From an uncultured Nocardioides sp. (lineage in GTDB: Bacteria; Actinomycetota; Actinomycetes; Propionibacteriales; Nocardioidaceae), in NCBI RefSeq assembly GCF_947489365.1, contig NZ_CANLDB010000001.1, forward strand, positions 434,001 through 498,000: DNA of 64,000 nucleotides, read 5' to 3'. The notes below the pieces were generated by a model. It saw only the letters and a list, made by a program, of their open reading frames with translations, was not told where the DNA came from and ran no database searches. Shown piece after piece: positions 35,586 through 45,406 of this stretch (the first letter of the stretch is position 1; every line of letters starts with the position of its first letter). A program made the position numbers and the translations under genes.

Positions 35586-36116
35586 ATGACCACGACGACC
35601 GACCCGACCCGCGCGGCGGCGCTCCGCAGCATCGCACTCATGGCCGACGGCGACCGGGCCGACTTCACGGAGGTGGTCGCCCCCGACGCCGTCAACCACG
35701 AGGCCGACGTCGAGCCACCGGACTGCCGCGTCGGCGGCCCGGAGGGCTTCCACGCGACGGCGCTGTGGCTGCGGGCGGCGTTCGCCGACCTCTCCCACCA
35801 CGTCGAGCACGTGGTCGCCGAGGACGACCTCGTCGTCGTCGACACCACCATGCGCGGTCGTCACGTCGGGCCGTTCGCGACGTACGACGAGCACGGCGCC
35901 GTCGACACGGTGTGGGCGCCGACCCGGCGGAGCTTCGCCGTCCGCCAGAGCCACTGGCTCCGGGTGCGTGACGGCCTCGTCACCGAGCACTGGGCGGTGC
36001 GCGACGACCTGGGCCAGGGGTTCCAGCTGGGATGGGTGCCGCCGACGCCGCCGTACCTCGTGCGCTGCGCGCTCGCGAAGCGGCGCCTGAGGCGCACGGG
36101 CCCTCCCGGACGTTGA
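35586..36116 (+). CDS. SnoaL-like (NTF2-fold) protein
   Basis: 176 aa. Cone-shaped NTF2/SnoaL fold signatures: RADFTEVVAPDAVNHEA near the N-terminus, FHATALWLRAAFADLSHHVEHVVAEDDLVVVDTTMRGRHVG, then SHWLRVRDGLVTEHWAVRDD. This is the ester-cyclase/SnoaL subgroup with His and Asp in the pocket. Members act as cyclases, isomerases or binding proteins; no polyketide genes are nearby, so the substrate is open. The ATG follows the TetR operator by 8 bp and expression is probably repressed by that regulator. A basic tail (AKRRLRRTGPPGR) ends the protein. Confidence 0.75.
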   Translation: MTTTTDPTRAAALRSIALMADGDRADFTEVVAPDAVNHEADVEPPDCRVGGPEGFHATALWLRAAFADLSHHVEHVVAEDDLVVVDTTMRGRHVGPFATYDEHGAVDTVWAPTRRSFAVRQSHWLRVRDGLVTEHWAVRDDLGQGFQLGWVPPTPPYLVRCALAKRRLRRTGPPGR

Positions 36117-36189
36117 AGGACGCCGAGCGGACGCGATTGCGGGTTTCCCCGGATGGTGCGACGGCCCGGTGAGGACGAGGGTCGCCGCC

Positions 36190-36873
36190 ATGAGCACCGA
36201 TCTCGCACCCGCCGCCCCGACCACCCGTCCGGACCTCCCGCCCCTCCTGCCCGCCGCCCGTCTGGCCTTCGCCCTGCTGGTCCTGTCCCAGCTCGCCCTC
36301 GTCGTCTTCGCGTGGTGGGAGCCGCCCTTCGACGGCTCGACGTCGTACGACGACGTGGCCGGGCCCGGGGCGGCGTACTGGCCGATGCACGTCCTGCTCG
36401 GCGGCCCCGCCTTCGCGCTGACCGCGGTCACGACCACCGTCTTCCTCCTCGTGCTCGGCACGGGCCGGGGGAGGGCGCTCACCCTCATCGGCGCGACGGC
36501 CCAGCTGCTCGGGGGTCTGGTGTTCGCCCTCGTCGTCACCGCGGAGGTGCTGCCCCTCGCCTTCGCCGTCCAGGCGCCGGAGGCCACGGGCCGGGCGCAG
36601 GTCGAGGCCCTCGCGGAACCCCTCGCGGGCTACGGGCCCTACGTCCTCGTGCCGATGCTGGTGGTCGCCCTGGGTGCGCTGCTCGCGATCACCGGGGCGG
36701 CCCTCTCCGGCGGACTGCCCTGGTGGGTGATCGGGGTCGCCGTCGTCGTCGCCGCGCTGGTCTTCGCCCTGCCGCCCGACGGCGCCCTGGTGCCGGCGGT
36801 CGACCTCGCCCAGCGCGCCCTGTGGGTGTACGTCGGCTGGCGCGGGCTGCGGGTGGCGAGTGGTCGTGCCTGA
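36190..36873 (+). CDS. Membrane protein of unknown function
   Basis: 227 aa with about five hydrophobic helices (LAFALLVLSQLALVVFAWW; VLLGGPAFALTAVTTTVFLLVL; ALTLIGATAQLLGGLVFALVV; YVLVPMLVVALGALLAITGAAL; VIGVAVVVAALVFAL). No conserved motif or charged channel residues stand out and no family is recognised. ATG 36190 is preferred to GTG 36169 because GAGG lies 9 nt before it. The following regulator gene is also membrane-embedded and starts 40 bp downstream, so they may function together. Confidence 0.6.
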   Translation: MSTDLAPAAPTTRPDLPPLLPAARLAFALLVLSQLALVVFAWWEPPFDGSTSYDDVAGPGAAYWPMHVLLGGPAFALTAVTTTVFLLVLGTGRGRALTLIGATAQLLGGLVFALVVTAEVLPLAFAVQAPEATGRAQVEALAEPLAGYGPYVLVPMLVVALGALLAITGAALSGGLPWWVIGVAVVVAALVFALPPDGALVPAVDLAQRALWVYVGWRGLRVASGRA

Positions 36874-36913
36874 GGGCTCGCGCTCCTTCGACGGCCGCGC
36901 CGATACTGGTCCG

Positions 36914-38128
36914 GTGTCCGCCTGCGGACCGCCTCGTCGGTGGTTGCCGCTCGGAGTGCTCGTGCTCACCGTCGTCGTCGGGGTCGCGGGCGGGGCGGTC
37001 CTGTGGATCGGCGGTGACCGGACGTTCGTCACCCACCCGGTGTCGCTGGCTGCCCTCGGTGGCGCCGCCGTCGGGGTGGCCACCTGGACCGGACCCGACG
37101 ACGGCTCGTCCACCCGGCGGGTGCGGTGGGGGCTCGCCTGGAGCCTCGTGTCGTACCTGCTCCTCGGAGGCTGGGCGACGGCCGCTCCCGGTGGCGTCGC
37201 GGCGGGGCTCTGGTCGGTCGCGTGGGTGCCCGTGACGACGCTGCTGGCGGTCCTCGGACTCCTCGCCGCGGGCCTGCGGCGCACCGCGGTGGTGCTGGGC
37301 TCGCTGACGGCCGTGGCCGTGGTGGCGGGAGCGCTGCTCGTGCGGCCCGAGGCGCCCTTCGCGGGGGTGGCCACGGTGGCCCCCGACGGTTGGTCGAGCA
37401 CCTCGCCCGTCGTGGTCGACGCCCTGACGGTCACCTGGACCGTCACGCTCCTCGTCTGCCTGGCGATGGCCACGAGGACCGCCGTTCGCGCGTCCCTCAT
37501 CGACCGCCGTCGCCTCGCCCGTGCGGCGGCCGTGACCTCGACGGCGCCGTGCCTGGTCCTCGCGTGCCTCGGGCTCGCGGTGCTCCGGGACCCCGGGGAC
37601 GTCGATCCTGGCACCGGCAGCGTCGCCTACCTGGGCACCGTGGCGGCTTTCGCCCTGCTCGCCGCCTGGGTCGAGGCCACCGAGCGGCCTGCCGCCGTCC
37701 GGGCCGTCGCCGCCGCCTGGGCGGCGTCGGTCGTCGTCCTCGCCGGGGTGGCCGTGGCCGGCCCGCTGGCCGAGGGCAGCCTCGCCGTCGCCGTGCTGGC
37801 CGTCGTCCTCGTCACCGCGCTCGTCGGCGCCGGCACGGTCGTCGCGCTGGCGCGCTTCGAGGCCTGGTCGCGCCCGCCGCCGCCCCGCGCGGTGACCCGC
37901 ACGGTCCCGGGCCTCTCACCGCGGGAGAACGACGTCCTCGCGGCCACCGCGACCGGCGCCACCAACGCCGCGGTCGCCGCCGAGCTCTTCCTCTCGGAAC
38001 GGACCGTCGAGCAGCACCTGCGCTCGATCTTCACCAAGCTCGACCTGGGCGAGCACGGCGGTTCCAACCGCCGGGTGCGCGCCGCCGCGATCTGGTGGGA
38101 GCACCAGCGCAGCCGCGAGTCGGCCTGA
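36914..38128 (+). CDS. Membrane-embedded LuxR-type transcriptional regulator
   Basis: 404 aa. Residues 1 to about 325 contain roughly eight to nine transmembrane helices. Residues about 333-404 are a LuxR/NarL HTH: GLSPRENDVLAATATGATNAAVAAELFLSERTVEQHLRSIFTKLDL. This joins a polytopic sensor or anchor directly to a DNA-binding domain, unlike most LuxR proteins, which are soluble. The C-terminus must be cytoplasmic, which predicts the topology. GTG 36914 is the most sensible start; the codon at 36860 reads into the previous gene. The signal is unknown. Confidence 0.78.
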   Translation: MSACGPPRRWLPLGVLVLTVVVGVAGGAVLWIGGDRTFVTHPVSLAALGGAAVGVATWTGPDDGSSTRRVRWGLAWSLVSYLLLGGWATAAPGGVAAGLWSVAWVPVTTLLAVLGLLAAGLRRTAVVLGSLTAVAVVAGALLVRPEAPFAGVATVAPDGWSSTSPVVVDALTVTWTVTLLVCLAMATRTAVRASLIDRRRLARAAAVTSTAPCLVLACLGLAVLRDPGDVDPGTGSVAYLGTVAAFALLAAWVEATERPAAVRAVAAAWAASVVVLAGVAVAGPLAEGSLAVAVLAVVLVTALVGAGTVVALARFEAWSRPPPPRAVTRTVPGLSPRENDVLAATATGATNAAVAAELFLSERTVEQHLRSIFTKLDLGEHGGSNRRVRAAAIWWEHQRSRESA

Positions 38129-38131
38129 GGG

Positions 38132-39562
38132 TCAGGTGGTGGGCGACCCCGGTGCGGTGGGACCTCGTGGGGAGCCGCGGGTGGTGCCGCCGTGGGGGCG
38201 GGTGTCGACGAGGTAGGTCTCGCGGTGGGGTGAGGTCCATTCGTAGAGGCCGGGGTGGAGGTGGCGGTAGCGCCATCGGCCGTGGGTCTTGAGGCGGTGG
38301 TGGTAGCGGCAGAGGGGGGCGAGGTTCGCGGCGCAGGTCTCGCCGCCGGAGCCGTGGGGCACGGTGTGGTCGAGGTCGCAGGCCTCGGCGGGGCGTTGGC
38401 ACCAGGGGAAGACGCAGTGGCGGTCGCGCAGGCGGACGAGGCGGTCGAGGTGGGCGGGGATGCGGTAGCCGGTGCCCTGTCCGGTGGCCTGGCCGACGAT
38501 CTGCTCGACGGTGGTGGGGTCGGGGTCGAGGTCGATGACAGGCTGGACGGTGACGGTGGCGGCGTCGTTGCACCAGGTGCGGGCCTGCTCGGCGAGGGTG
38601 AGGACTTCGCCGGTGATGGGGTGGCGCACGGTGACGATCTCGCCGGTGCCGTCGAGGGCGGCGCGGGTGAGGTGGACGACCAGGGTGATGTTCCGGGTCG
38701 GCCTGCTAGCCGTGCGGACCGTCGGCCCACTTGACGCGTTGGCGTCGGTGGTGAGGTCGAGGCCGAGCTGGGCGCGGGCGAGGTCACCGGCGGCGTGGGC
38801 GCGGCGTTCGTCCAGGGAAGCGTCGGAGCCGAGGTCGGCGCGGAGCCGGGCGCCTGCGCGGATGGCGGTCTCGAGGTCGAGGGCGTCGTCGGTGTCGAGG
38901 CATCCGGTGAGGGTGACGGTGGCGGAGAGGTCGCCGTGGGCGCTGGCAGACGATGCGGCGTCGAAGTCAAGGTCGAGGAACCGGCGGGCGTGGCCCTCGG
39001 TGGCGCGGGCTTCGCGCGCGAGGCGTTCGGCGAGGTCGGGGTCGGTGGTGGCGATCGCGGCGCCGACGGCGCGGTCGATGACGGCGGGTCCGGCGCGGTG
39101 GGCGACGGGCAGGAGCTGGCGGTCGACGAAGTCCGCTCCCGCGCGGGAGAGGCCGGTGGTGCGTTCGGCGATGCGGCGGGCGCGCCAGGCGGGCAGGCGG
39201 CCGTCCAGGACGGCGGCGTAGAGGCGGGGGAGGCGGTAGGCGAGCTCGAGGGCGGCGGTGAGGTAGGCCCGCCCGGACTCCTGCGGGAGACCGAGGGTGG
39301 TGGCGAGGTCGGCGAGGCAGAACTCCCCGACCTCGGGGGTGCCCTCCCCGGCCAACCGCCGCGCCCGCTCGCCACCCTGCACGGTGGACCAGGAGGCGGC
39401 GTCGTCGATCGAGGCGGGCGGGTGCATCGTCGCCCACGTCACCGCGAGGCGCAGCTGGGCGGCCTCGGCGGCGTCGGCGGTGACCCGCGCGGAGCGCAGC
39501 GCGGTGAGGACCGCTGCCGGGTCGACCGGCTCCCGCTCCTCGTCCACCACCGCTTCGCTCAT
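38132..39562 (-). CDS. DUF222 / HNH endonuclease-domain protein
   Basis: About 476 aa. The N-terminal 300 residues are the helical DUF222 region (AAQLRLAVTWATMH, LATTLGLPQESGRAYLTAALELAYRLPRL). The C-terminus is an HNH nuclease with a Cys-rich zinc site: CVFPWCQRPAEACDLDHTVPHGSGG, then LCRYHHRLKTH. Such genes occur in many diverged copies in Nocardioides and other actinobacteria; their role is unclear and a link to mobile DNA has been suspected. TAGAGT 7 nt before the ATG gives a leaderless start. It is convergent with the LuxR-type gene, 3 bp apart. Confidence 0.87.
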   Translation of the reverse strand: MSEAVVDEEREPVDPAAVLTALRSARVTADAAEAAQLRLAVTWATMHPPASIDDAASWSTVQGGERARRLAGEGTPEVGEFCLADLATTLGLPQESGRAYLTAALELAYRLPRLYAAVLDGRLPAWRARRIAERTTGLSRAGADFVDRQLLPVAHRAGPAVIDRAVGAAIATTDPDLAERLAREARATEGHARRFLDLDFDAASSASAHGDLSATVTLTGCLDTDDALDLETAIRAGARLRADLGSDASLDERRAHAAGDLARAQLGLDLTTDANASSGPTVRTASRPTRNITLVVHLTRAALDGTGEIVTVRHPITGEVLTLAEQARTWCNDAATVTVQPVIDLDPDPTTVEQIVGQATGQGTGYRIPAHLDRLVRLRDRHCVFPWCQRPAEACDLDHTVPHGSGGETCAANLAPLCRYHHRLKTHGRWRYRHLHPGLYEWTSPHRETYLVDTRPHGGTTRGSPRGPTAPGSPTT

Positions 39563-39572
39563 GTGTTCGACT

Positions 39573-41390
39573 CTAGGGGCGACCACCGACAGTCAGGAAC
39601 GCGCTCGAGCCCATGACCCACCGGTCGCCCTCGGGGTAGAAGTACGACGTCCCGGCGAACACCGCGGTGACGTCGCTGCCCGGTCCCACCCCCGCCACCG
39701 GGAAGGCCCCCGCGGGGCCGGTGGTCCGTTCCACGGACGTCGTCGCGCCGCCGGGCGCACGGGTCGTGACCGTCACCGGCTGGTTCGGCAGGCCCCGGCC
39801 GTCGCCGTCCAGCAGGCGCCCGCGCACGGTGCCGTCGGCAGCAGCCAGCGACAGGCGGGAGCCCCGGACCACCAGGGACTCGGGCCGGCTCACGTTGTCC
39901 CACCGGTCCACCAGGCGCAGCGTCAGGCGGACGTCCTGGCCGGGCAGCAGTCCGTCGACCCCGAACCGCTCCCGGGGGCCCCGGTAGACGACCCGCTGCC
40001 CCCCGCCGTCGAGCGGCCTGACGCGGAGGACGGCGGTCAGGTCACCCGCGGGTCCCCGGCCGGCCCAGTCCACGTCCATGCCCCCGACCCGGGGCTCGGC
40101 GCGGAAGGTGGACACCTCCGGTGGGTCGGTCGGCGCCGGCACCCGGGGCGGTCGCCGCAACGTCGGCGACGCCCAGGCGAGCGACGCCCCGAGCCTGACG
40201 GCGGGGGAGCCGAGGCGGTAGGTCAGCAGCAGCGACCGGACCTCGCCGTCGGGCCCGAAGCGCGCCCGGTGGACGGTCACCGAGCCGTCGTCCTCCCCGA
40301 GCAGCCCCCCGTTGCCCTGCACGGTCAGCGACGGGATGCCGGGGCCGCGCCGCGCGCTCACCGGGTAGGTGCGGCCCTCCCGGATCCCGCCGGGGACCGT
40401 GAAGGTGCCGCCGGCCGCACCGAGGTGCTCGCCGTCGTCGACGGTCCAGGTGACGGCCTGGCGGTCGCCCAGGACGAGCAGGTCGCTGTCCTGCGGGTCC
40501 TGCGTGCGCACGGACCGGCCGTCGTCGACCTGCCAGCGGCTGCGCCCGGGGCGTACCGTGCCCCGCACCGGGACGGTCGTCGTCCCGGACCCGTCGGCCA
40601 CCCGCAGCGTCGTCCGCCTCGTGCCGGTCCCCTCGGGGTCGAAGCCGACGAGGACCCGGCAGGACTCGCCGGCCGGCAGCGCGCCGCAGGCCGGGCCGAC
40701 GAGGCGGAAGTGCCGGGTGTCCGCGAGCGACACCTCGACCTGCCGGGCGGTGTCCGCGGGTTGGACGACGACCGGGAGCACGGCACCGCGGTGGCCCGCG
40801 TGGTCGGCGGGCCAGGTGAGCGCCGACGTGCCGAGGCGCGGGCCCTCCGGGGCCGGGGCCCCGATCCGGATCTCACCGAACGCCCGCTGGCCCAGCCAGC
40901 CGCACTGCGCGTCGAGCACCAGCCACAGCCGGTCCAGGTCCGCGCTGAGCTCGCGGACCTCCACCGTGGCCTGGTCCCAGGTCCCGCAGACCGAGTCGCT
41001 GGCCTGGAGGTCCAGGCCACGCAGGTTGCCGTAGGTGCCCTCCTCCAGCCGCTCCCCGGCGGGGGCGGTCAGCGTCAGGTCGAGACCGGCCTCGTCGCTG
41101 CGCAGCGAGACGTCGAGGACGCGCCGCTCGGTGTCGTCCGCCCAGCGAGCGGTCACCCGCGACAGGCCGGGCAGCCAGGTGCGGACGACGTCCGGCGGGC
41201 GGATGTCGTTGCGGAACGCGACGGTGGCGTGGTCCCCGGCGGGGCCTCCGGCCCAGATCGACCGGTCCGCGCGGTCCGTGTCCGCCTCCTCGGCCGAGGT
41301 CGCGGTGGGCACGGCCGCGACGAGCAGACCCATCAGCACCAGGACGACGGCGGTGCCGCCGAGGCTGCGCGTCGTGCCCGGGCGGCTCAT
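39573..41390 (-). CDS. Large secreted protein, unknown function (paralogue of upstream gene)
   Basis: 605 aa with a signal peptide (LGGTAVVLVLMGLLVAAVPTATSA). The mature protein is all-beta: an N-terminal domain with two paired Cys, a domain like those called choice-of-anchor D (HFRLVGPACGALPAGESCRVLVGFDPEGTGTRRTTLRV), then a fibronectin-III-like unit and a final Cna-B/CarboxypepD-like unit (VRGRLLDGDGRGLPNQPVTV). It shares this order and FGEIRIG with the 619-aa protein upstream, so the pair is an old duplication. There is no sortase motif, enzyme motif or C-terminal anchor. The ATG overlaps the upstream stop. Possibly a surface or matrix protein. Confidence 0.65.
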   Translation of the reverse strand: MSRPGTTRSLGGTAVVLVLMGLLVAAVPTATSAEEADTDRADRSIWAGGPAGDHATVAFRNDIRPPDVVRTWLPGLSRVTARWADDTERRVLDVSLRSDEAGLDLTLTAPAGERLEEGTYGNLRGLDLQASDSVCGTWDQATVEVRELSADLDRLWLVLDAQCGWLGQRAFGEIRIGAPAPEGPRLGTSALTWPADHAGHRGAVLPVVVQPADTARQVEVSLADTRHFRLVGPACGALPAGESCRVLVGFDPEGTGTRRTTLRVADGSGTTTVPVRGTVRPGRSRWQVDDGRSVRTQDPQDSDLLVLGDRQAVTWTVDDGEHLGAAGGTFTVPGGIREGRTYPVSARRGPGIPSLTVQGNGGLLGEDDGSVTVHRARFGPDGEVRSLLLTYRLGSPAVRLGASLAWASPTLRRPPRVPAPTDPPEVSTFRAEPRVGGMDVDWAGRGPAGDLTAVLRVRPLDGGGQRVVYRGPRERFGVDGLLPGQDVRLTLRLVDRWDNVSRPESLVVRGSRLSLAAADGTVRGRLLDGDGRGLPNQPVTVTTRAPGGATTSVERTTGPAGAFPVAGVGPGSDVTAVFAGTSYFYPEGDRWVMGSSAFLTVGGRP

Positions 41391-43246
41391 CGGACCGCTC
41401 CGACGGAGGTCACGCTGCCGAGGTCGCGCCCGACCCCGGAGAAGCCGAGCTGGACGACGGCGTCGCGCGGGACGGTGAGCGAGAACCGGCCGTCGGCCGC
41501 CGTCCTCACCCGCCGGGCCGAGGGTGGACCGTCGGGGGGGTTCTCCTCCGCGGTCACCCAGCGCCGGGGGACCGGTCGTCCGTCGCTCGTCACGAGTCGT
41601 CCCCGGACGACACGGCGGTCGCCCTCCACCCGGCTGCTCCGCTTGATCCGGGTGCCGCGCAGGACGACGGTCACCGGGGGCGGCGGCTCACCGCGGGAGG
41701 GGTCGACGAAGAAGGTGACCGTGTAGTCGCGGCCGGGGAGCAGGCCGGTGGGCTGGACGACGTCCTCGCCGTTCGCCGTGGTCGTCGGCTCCAGCTCCTC
41801 ACCCTCCTCGGGGGAGGTCATCGGCTCGTCGCCCTCGCGCAGCCGGACGGTGACGGCGTCCTGGTCGTCACCGGACCCCGCGTACGACGGCGGCGGCGCG
41901 AAGGTGATCTCCGCCCGACCGGTGGAGGCGTACGGGACGACCTGCCGGACGGGGTCGGAGCGCCACGGCGTCAGCGCCCCGAGCGCCGGGAGGTCGGCGT
42001 CGGAGCGCCAGGCGATCGCGCCCTGGACGGCGCGGTCCGGGCTGTCGAAGCAGCCGTGGTGCCAGGACGCCACGAGCGAGGTCAGGTCGCCCGTGCGGGG
42101 GTCGTGCGTGGCGCGGTGCACGGTGAGGGCCCCGCCGGTCTCGCGGCACCCGTCGGGGAAGCCGGTGAACACGGCGGCGCGGCGGGTGCCGCGCCCGGGC
42201 CCGACCCCCACCGGGTAGGTGCCAGGCACCAGGGCTCCGCCGACCGGGGCGCGCAGGCGCACCGACAGCTCGAGGTCGTCCGAGGAGGCGCCCAGCTCGG
42301 CGTACCGGTCGCTGACCGACCACTCCTCCGCCGCACCGTCGAGCACCTCCCAGGTGCCCTCGTCGCTGGCGACCCGCATGCTCGCCGCGGGGGCGGCGCC
42401 CACGACCGACAGCGGGACGATCAGCTCGCCCCTGGTGTGGGTCACGACGACCTCCGCCTCGCGGCGGCCGACGTCACCCGGCGTCATGGCCACCGTCGCC
42501 GTGCAGGCCGCGCCGGCGTCGAGCGCGCCGCAGTCGTGGGTGAGGTCGACGTCCTCGGCGTCACGGCCCCGCACCGTCACCGCCAGGACCGACACCGGCG
42601 CGGCGGAGTCGTTCGCGACCCGGACCGGGACGGCCTCGGCCGCCTCGCCCGGACGGCGCTCGGGCCAGTCCACCCCGTACGGCGCCGCGACGACGCGGTC
42701 GCCGGGCTCGCCGTCCGCCGGGACGGCGTCCGGCCCCACCCGCACCTCGCCGAAGGACCCGCCGCGGCCGCACGCGGAGCGCCACGTGATCCACACGTCG
42801 GTCAGGTCGTCGTCGATCCGGTGGACCGTGAAGCCGCCGTCGCCGAGCCCGCAGGCGAGAAGGTTCTGCGCCAGGTCGAGGCCCGGCTGGTGCAGGGCGG
42901 GCGTGCCGGCCTGCGCGTCGACGTACGTGCCCACCGTCAGCTCCTCGCCGACCGGCGGCGCGAACCTCAGCGTCGCCGACTGGCCCGGGACGGTCGCCTC
43001 CACGCGCAGCTCACCGTCGGCCTCGCGGGTCAGCGTCAGGGTGCCGGTGGCCTCGTCGAACGCGACGCTGGGGTGCTCCCAGCGCTCGCCGCCGCGGTGC
43101 ATCACCGACACCGACCAGTCCGTCGCCGGCGACGCGACGGTCTCGTCGGCCGCACTCACGCTGCTCGGGACGAGCAGGGCCGTGCCCAGCAGCACCGCCG
43201 CGAGGAACCGCGGCGTCCAGGAGCGGTCGGATGAGCGTCGTCGCAT
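41387..43246 (-). CDS. Large secreted protein, unknown function (first of a paralogous pair)
   Basis: 619 aa. The N-terminus is basic then hydrophobic (RFLAAVLLGTALLVPSSVSAA), a Sec signal peptide. Matching elements with the downstream protein include SFGEVRVG, a choice-of-anchor-D-like unit (LTHDCGALDAGAACTATVAMTPGDVGRREAEVVVT) and a terminal Cna-B-like unit (VRGRLVTSDGRPVPRRWVTAEEN). Two Cys pairs in the N-terminal and middle domains suggest disulfides. The middle contains an acidic insertion (SPEEGEELEP). No enzyme signature is seen. The downstream gene starts in its stop codon, so both are made together and may form a complex. Confidence 0.65.
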   Translation of the reverse strand: MRRRSSDRSWTPRFLAAVLLGTALLVPSSVSAADETVASPATDWSVSVMHRGGERWEHPSVAFDEATGTLTLTREADGELRVEATVPGQSATLRFAPPVGEELTVGTYVDAQAGTPALHQPGLDLAQNLLACGLGDGGFTVHRIDDDLTDVWITWRSACGRGGSFGEVRVGPDAVPADGEPGDRVVAAPYGVDWPERRPGEAAEAVPVRVANDSAAPVSVLAVTVRGRDAEDVDLTHDCGALDAGAACTATVAMTPGDVGRREAEVVVTHTRGELIVPLSVVGAAPAASMRVASDEGTWEVLDGAAEEWSVSDRYAELGASSDDLELSVRLRAPVGGALVPGTYPVGVGPGRGTRRAAVFTGFPDGCRETGGALTVHRATHDPRTGDLTSLVASWHHGCFDSPDRAVQGAIAWRSDADLPALGALTPWRSDPVRQVVPYASTGRAEITFAPPPSYAGSGDDQDAVTVRLREGDEPMTSPEEGEELEPTTTANGEDVVQPTGLLPGRDYTVTFFVDPSRGEPPPPVTVVLRGTRIKRSSRVEGDRRVVRGRLVTSDGRPVPRRWVTAEENPPDGPPSARRVRTAADGRFSLTVPRDAVVQLGFSGVGRDLGSVTSVGAVR

Positions 43247-43329
43247 GTGTCCCCCACGTGTGATCCGTCGACCAGCGCCCGAACGCTGTGGGGAACCTAG
43301 CGCCCCGCTGAGGCCCGGGGAAGCAGAAC

Positions 43330-43357
43330 GCCGGCCCCGGACGAGTCCGGGGCCGGC
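43330..43357 (-). terminator. Strong hairpin terminator after gltA
   Basis: GCCGGCCCCGGAC-ga-GTCCGGGGCCGGC: 13 perfectly paired bases, 27 bp after the gltA stop and followed on the minus strand by a short T-rich stretch. It also separates gltA from the secreted-protein pair transcribed in the same direction. Confidence 0.8.
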
Positions 43358-43384
43358 GCGCGGCGTGCTGCTGGGGGAGCGGGG

Positions 43385-44674
<1,290 letters not shown>

Positions 44675-44726
44675 GCGCTCACGGTAGTAGCACCGCCGCC
44701 GTCGTGCGACAGGGGTCTCACTCGTT

Positions 44727-44755
44727 TTGACCGCCCCCCGCGGCCCCCGTACTGT
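44727..44755 (+). promoter_or_regulatory. Housekeeping sigma promoter of rplM-rpsI
   Basis: TTGACC (44727-44732), a 17-nt spacer and TACTGT (44750-44755) form a good sigma-A-type promoter. It leaves a 5' leader of about 150 nt before rplM, unusually long for this window, where many genes look leaderless. Confidence 0.7.
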
Positions 44756-44783
44756 TACCGGCTGCGCCTACTGCCGCGTCCGC

Positions 44784-44855
44784 ACGCCTCCTGAGGGGGT
44801 GTCACGGTCGCAGACCCGGACGAGGACGAGCCGGGCAGTGTCGGTCAGGAGGCGT
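44784..44855 (+). promoter_or_regulatory. Structured rplM leader, candidate ribosomal-protein autoregulatory RNA
   Basis: ACGCCTCCTGA (44784-44794) pairs perfectly with TCAGGAGGCGT (44845-44855), an 11-bp stem enclosing 50 nt that can fold internally. It lies between the promoter and rplM. L13 operons in other bacteria have leader RNAs bound by L13; an analogous control is proposed here. I cannot match it to a named family. Confidence 0.45.
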
Positions 44856-44910
44856 ACGACCAGGCCCGGGCTCACCGGGCCGCCACCGACGAGCAGAACC
44901 GAGGATGCCC

Positions 44911-45354
44911 GTGCGCACCTACAGCCCCAAGCCCGGCGACATCGAGCGCGCCTGGCACATCATCGACGCGGACGACGTCCGCCTCGGCCACCTCGCCGTG
45001 CAGGTCGCGAACCTGCTCCGCGGGAAGCACAAGCCGACCTTCGCCCCGCACGTCGACGGCGGTGACTTCGTGGTGATCATCAACGCGGAGAAGATCTCGC
45101 TGTCCGGCAAGAAGCGGACCGACCGGATGATGCACCGCCACTCCGGCTACCCGGGCGGCCTCACCTCCACCCCGGTGGGCGAGGTCCTCGACAAGGACGC
45201 GCGCAAGGTCGTCGAGAGCGCCGTGTGGGGCATGCTCCCCAAGAACCGCCTCGGTCGCCAGATCATCAAGAAGCTGAAGGTCTACTCCGGCCCGACGCAC
45301 CCGCACCAGGCGCAGCAGGCCACGCCCTACGAGATCCACCAGATCTCCCAGTGA
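44911..45354 (+). CDS. rplM: 50S ribosomal protein L13
   Basis: 147 aa, the same length as Streptomyces L13. Conserved blocks: [72 protein letters not shown] and the C-terminal [13 protein letters not shown] 44911 is preferred over the ATG at 44905: GAGGA (44901-44905) is 5 nt before the GTG but abuts the ATG, and the GTG gives the usual actinobacterial N-terminus. It is the first gene of the rplM-rpsI operon, with glmM close behind. Confidence 0.96.
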   Translation: MRTYSPKPGDIERAWHIIDADDVRLGHLAVQVANLLRGKHKPTFAPHVDGGDFVVIINAEKISLSGKKRTDRMMHRHSGYPGGLTSTPVGEVLDKDARKVVESAVWGMLPKNRLGRQIIKKLKVYSGPTHPHQAQQATPYEIHQISQ

Positions 45355-45406
45355 CGCGCCCGCTGACCGCCCACCTGCCTGAGCCGAACCGATCGAGGAC
45401 CATCTG

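Noticed and set aside
38132..39562. HNH nuclease as sign of a prophage or homing element
   Set aside because: The DUF222 N-terminus marks a chromosomal multi-copy actinobacterial family. No phage structural, integrase or terminase genes are nearby.
44905..44910. ATG at 44905 as the rplM start
   Set aside because: The ribosome site GAGGA abuts it with no spacing; GTG 44911 has correct spacing and gives the standard 147-aa L13.
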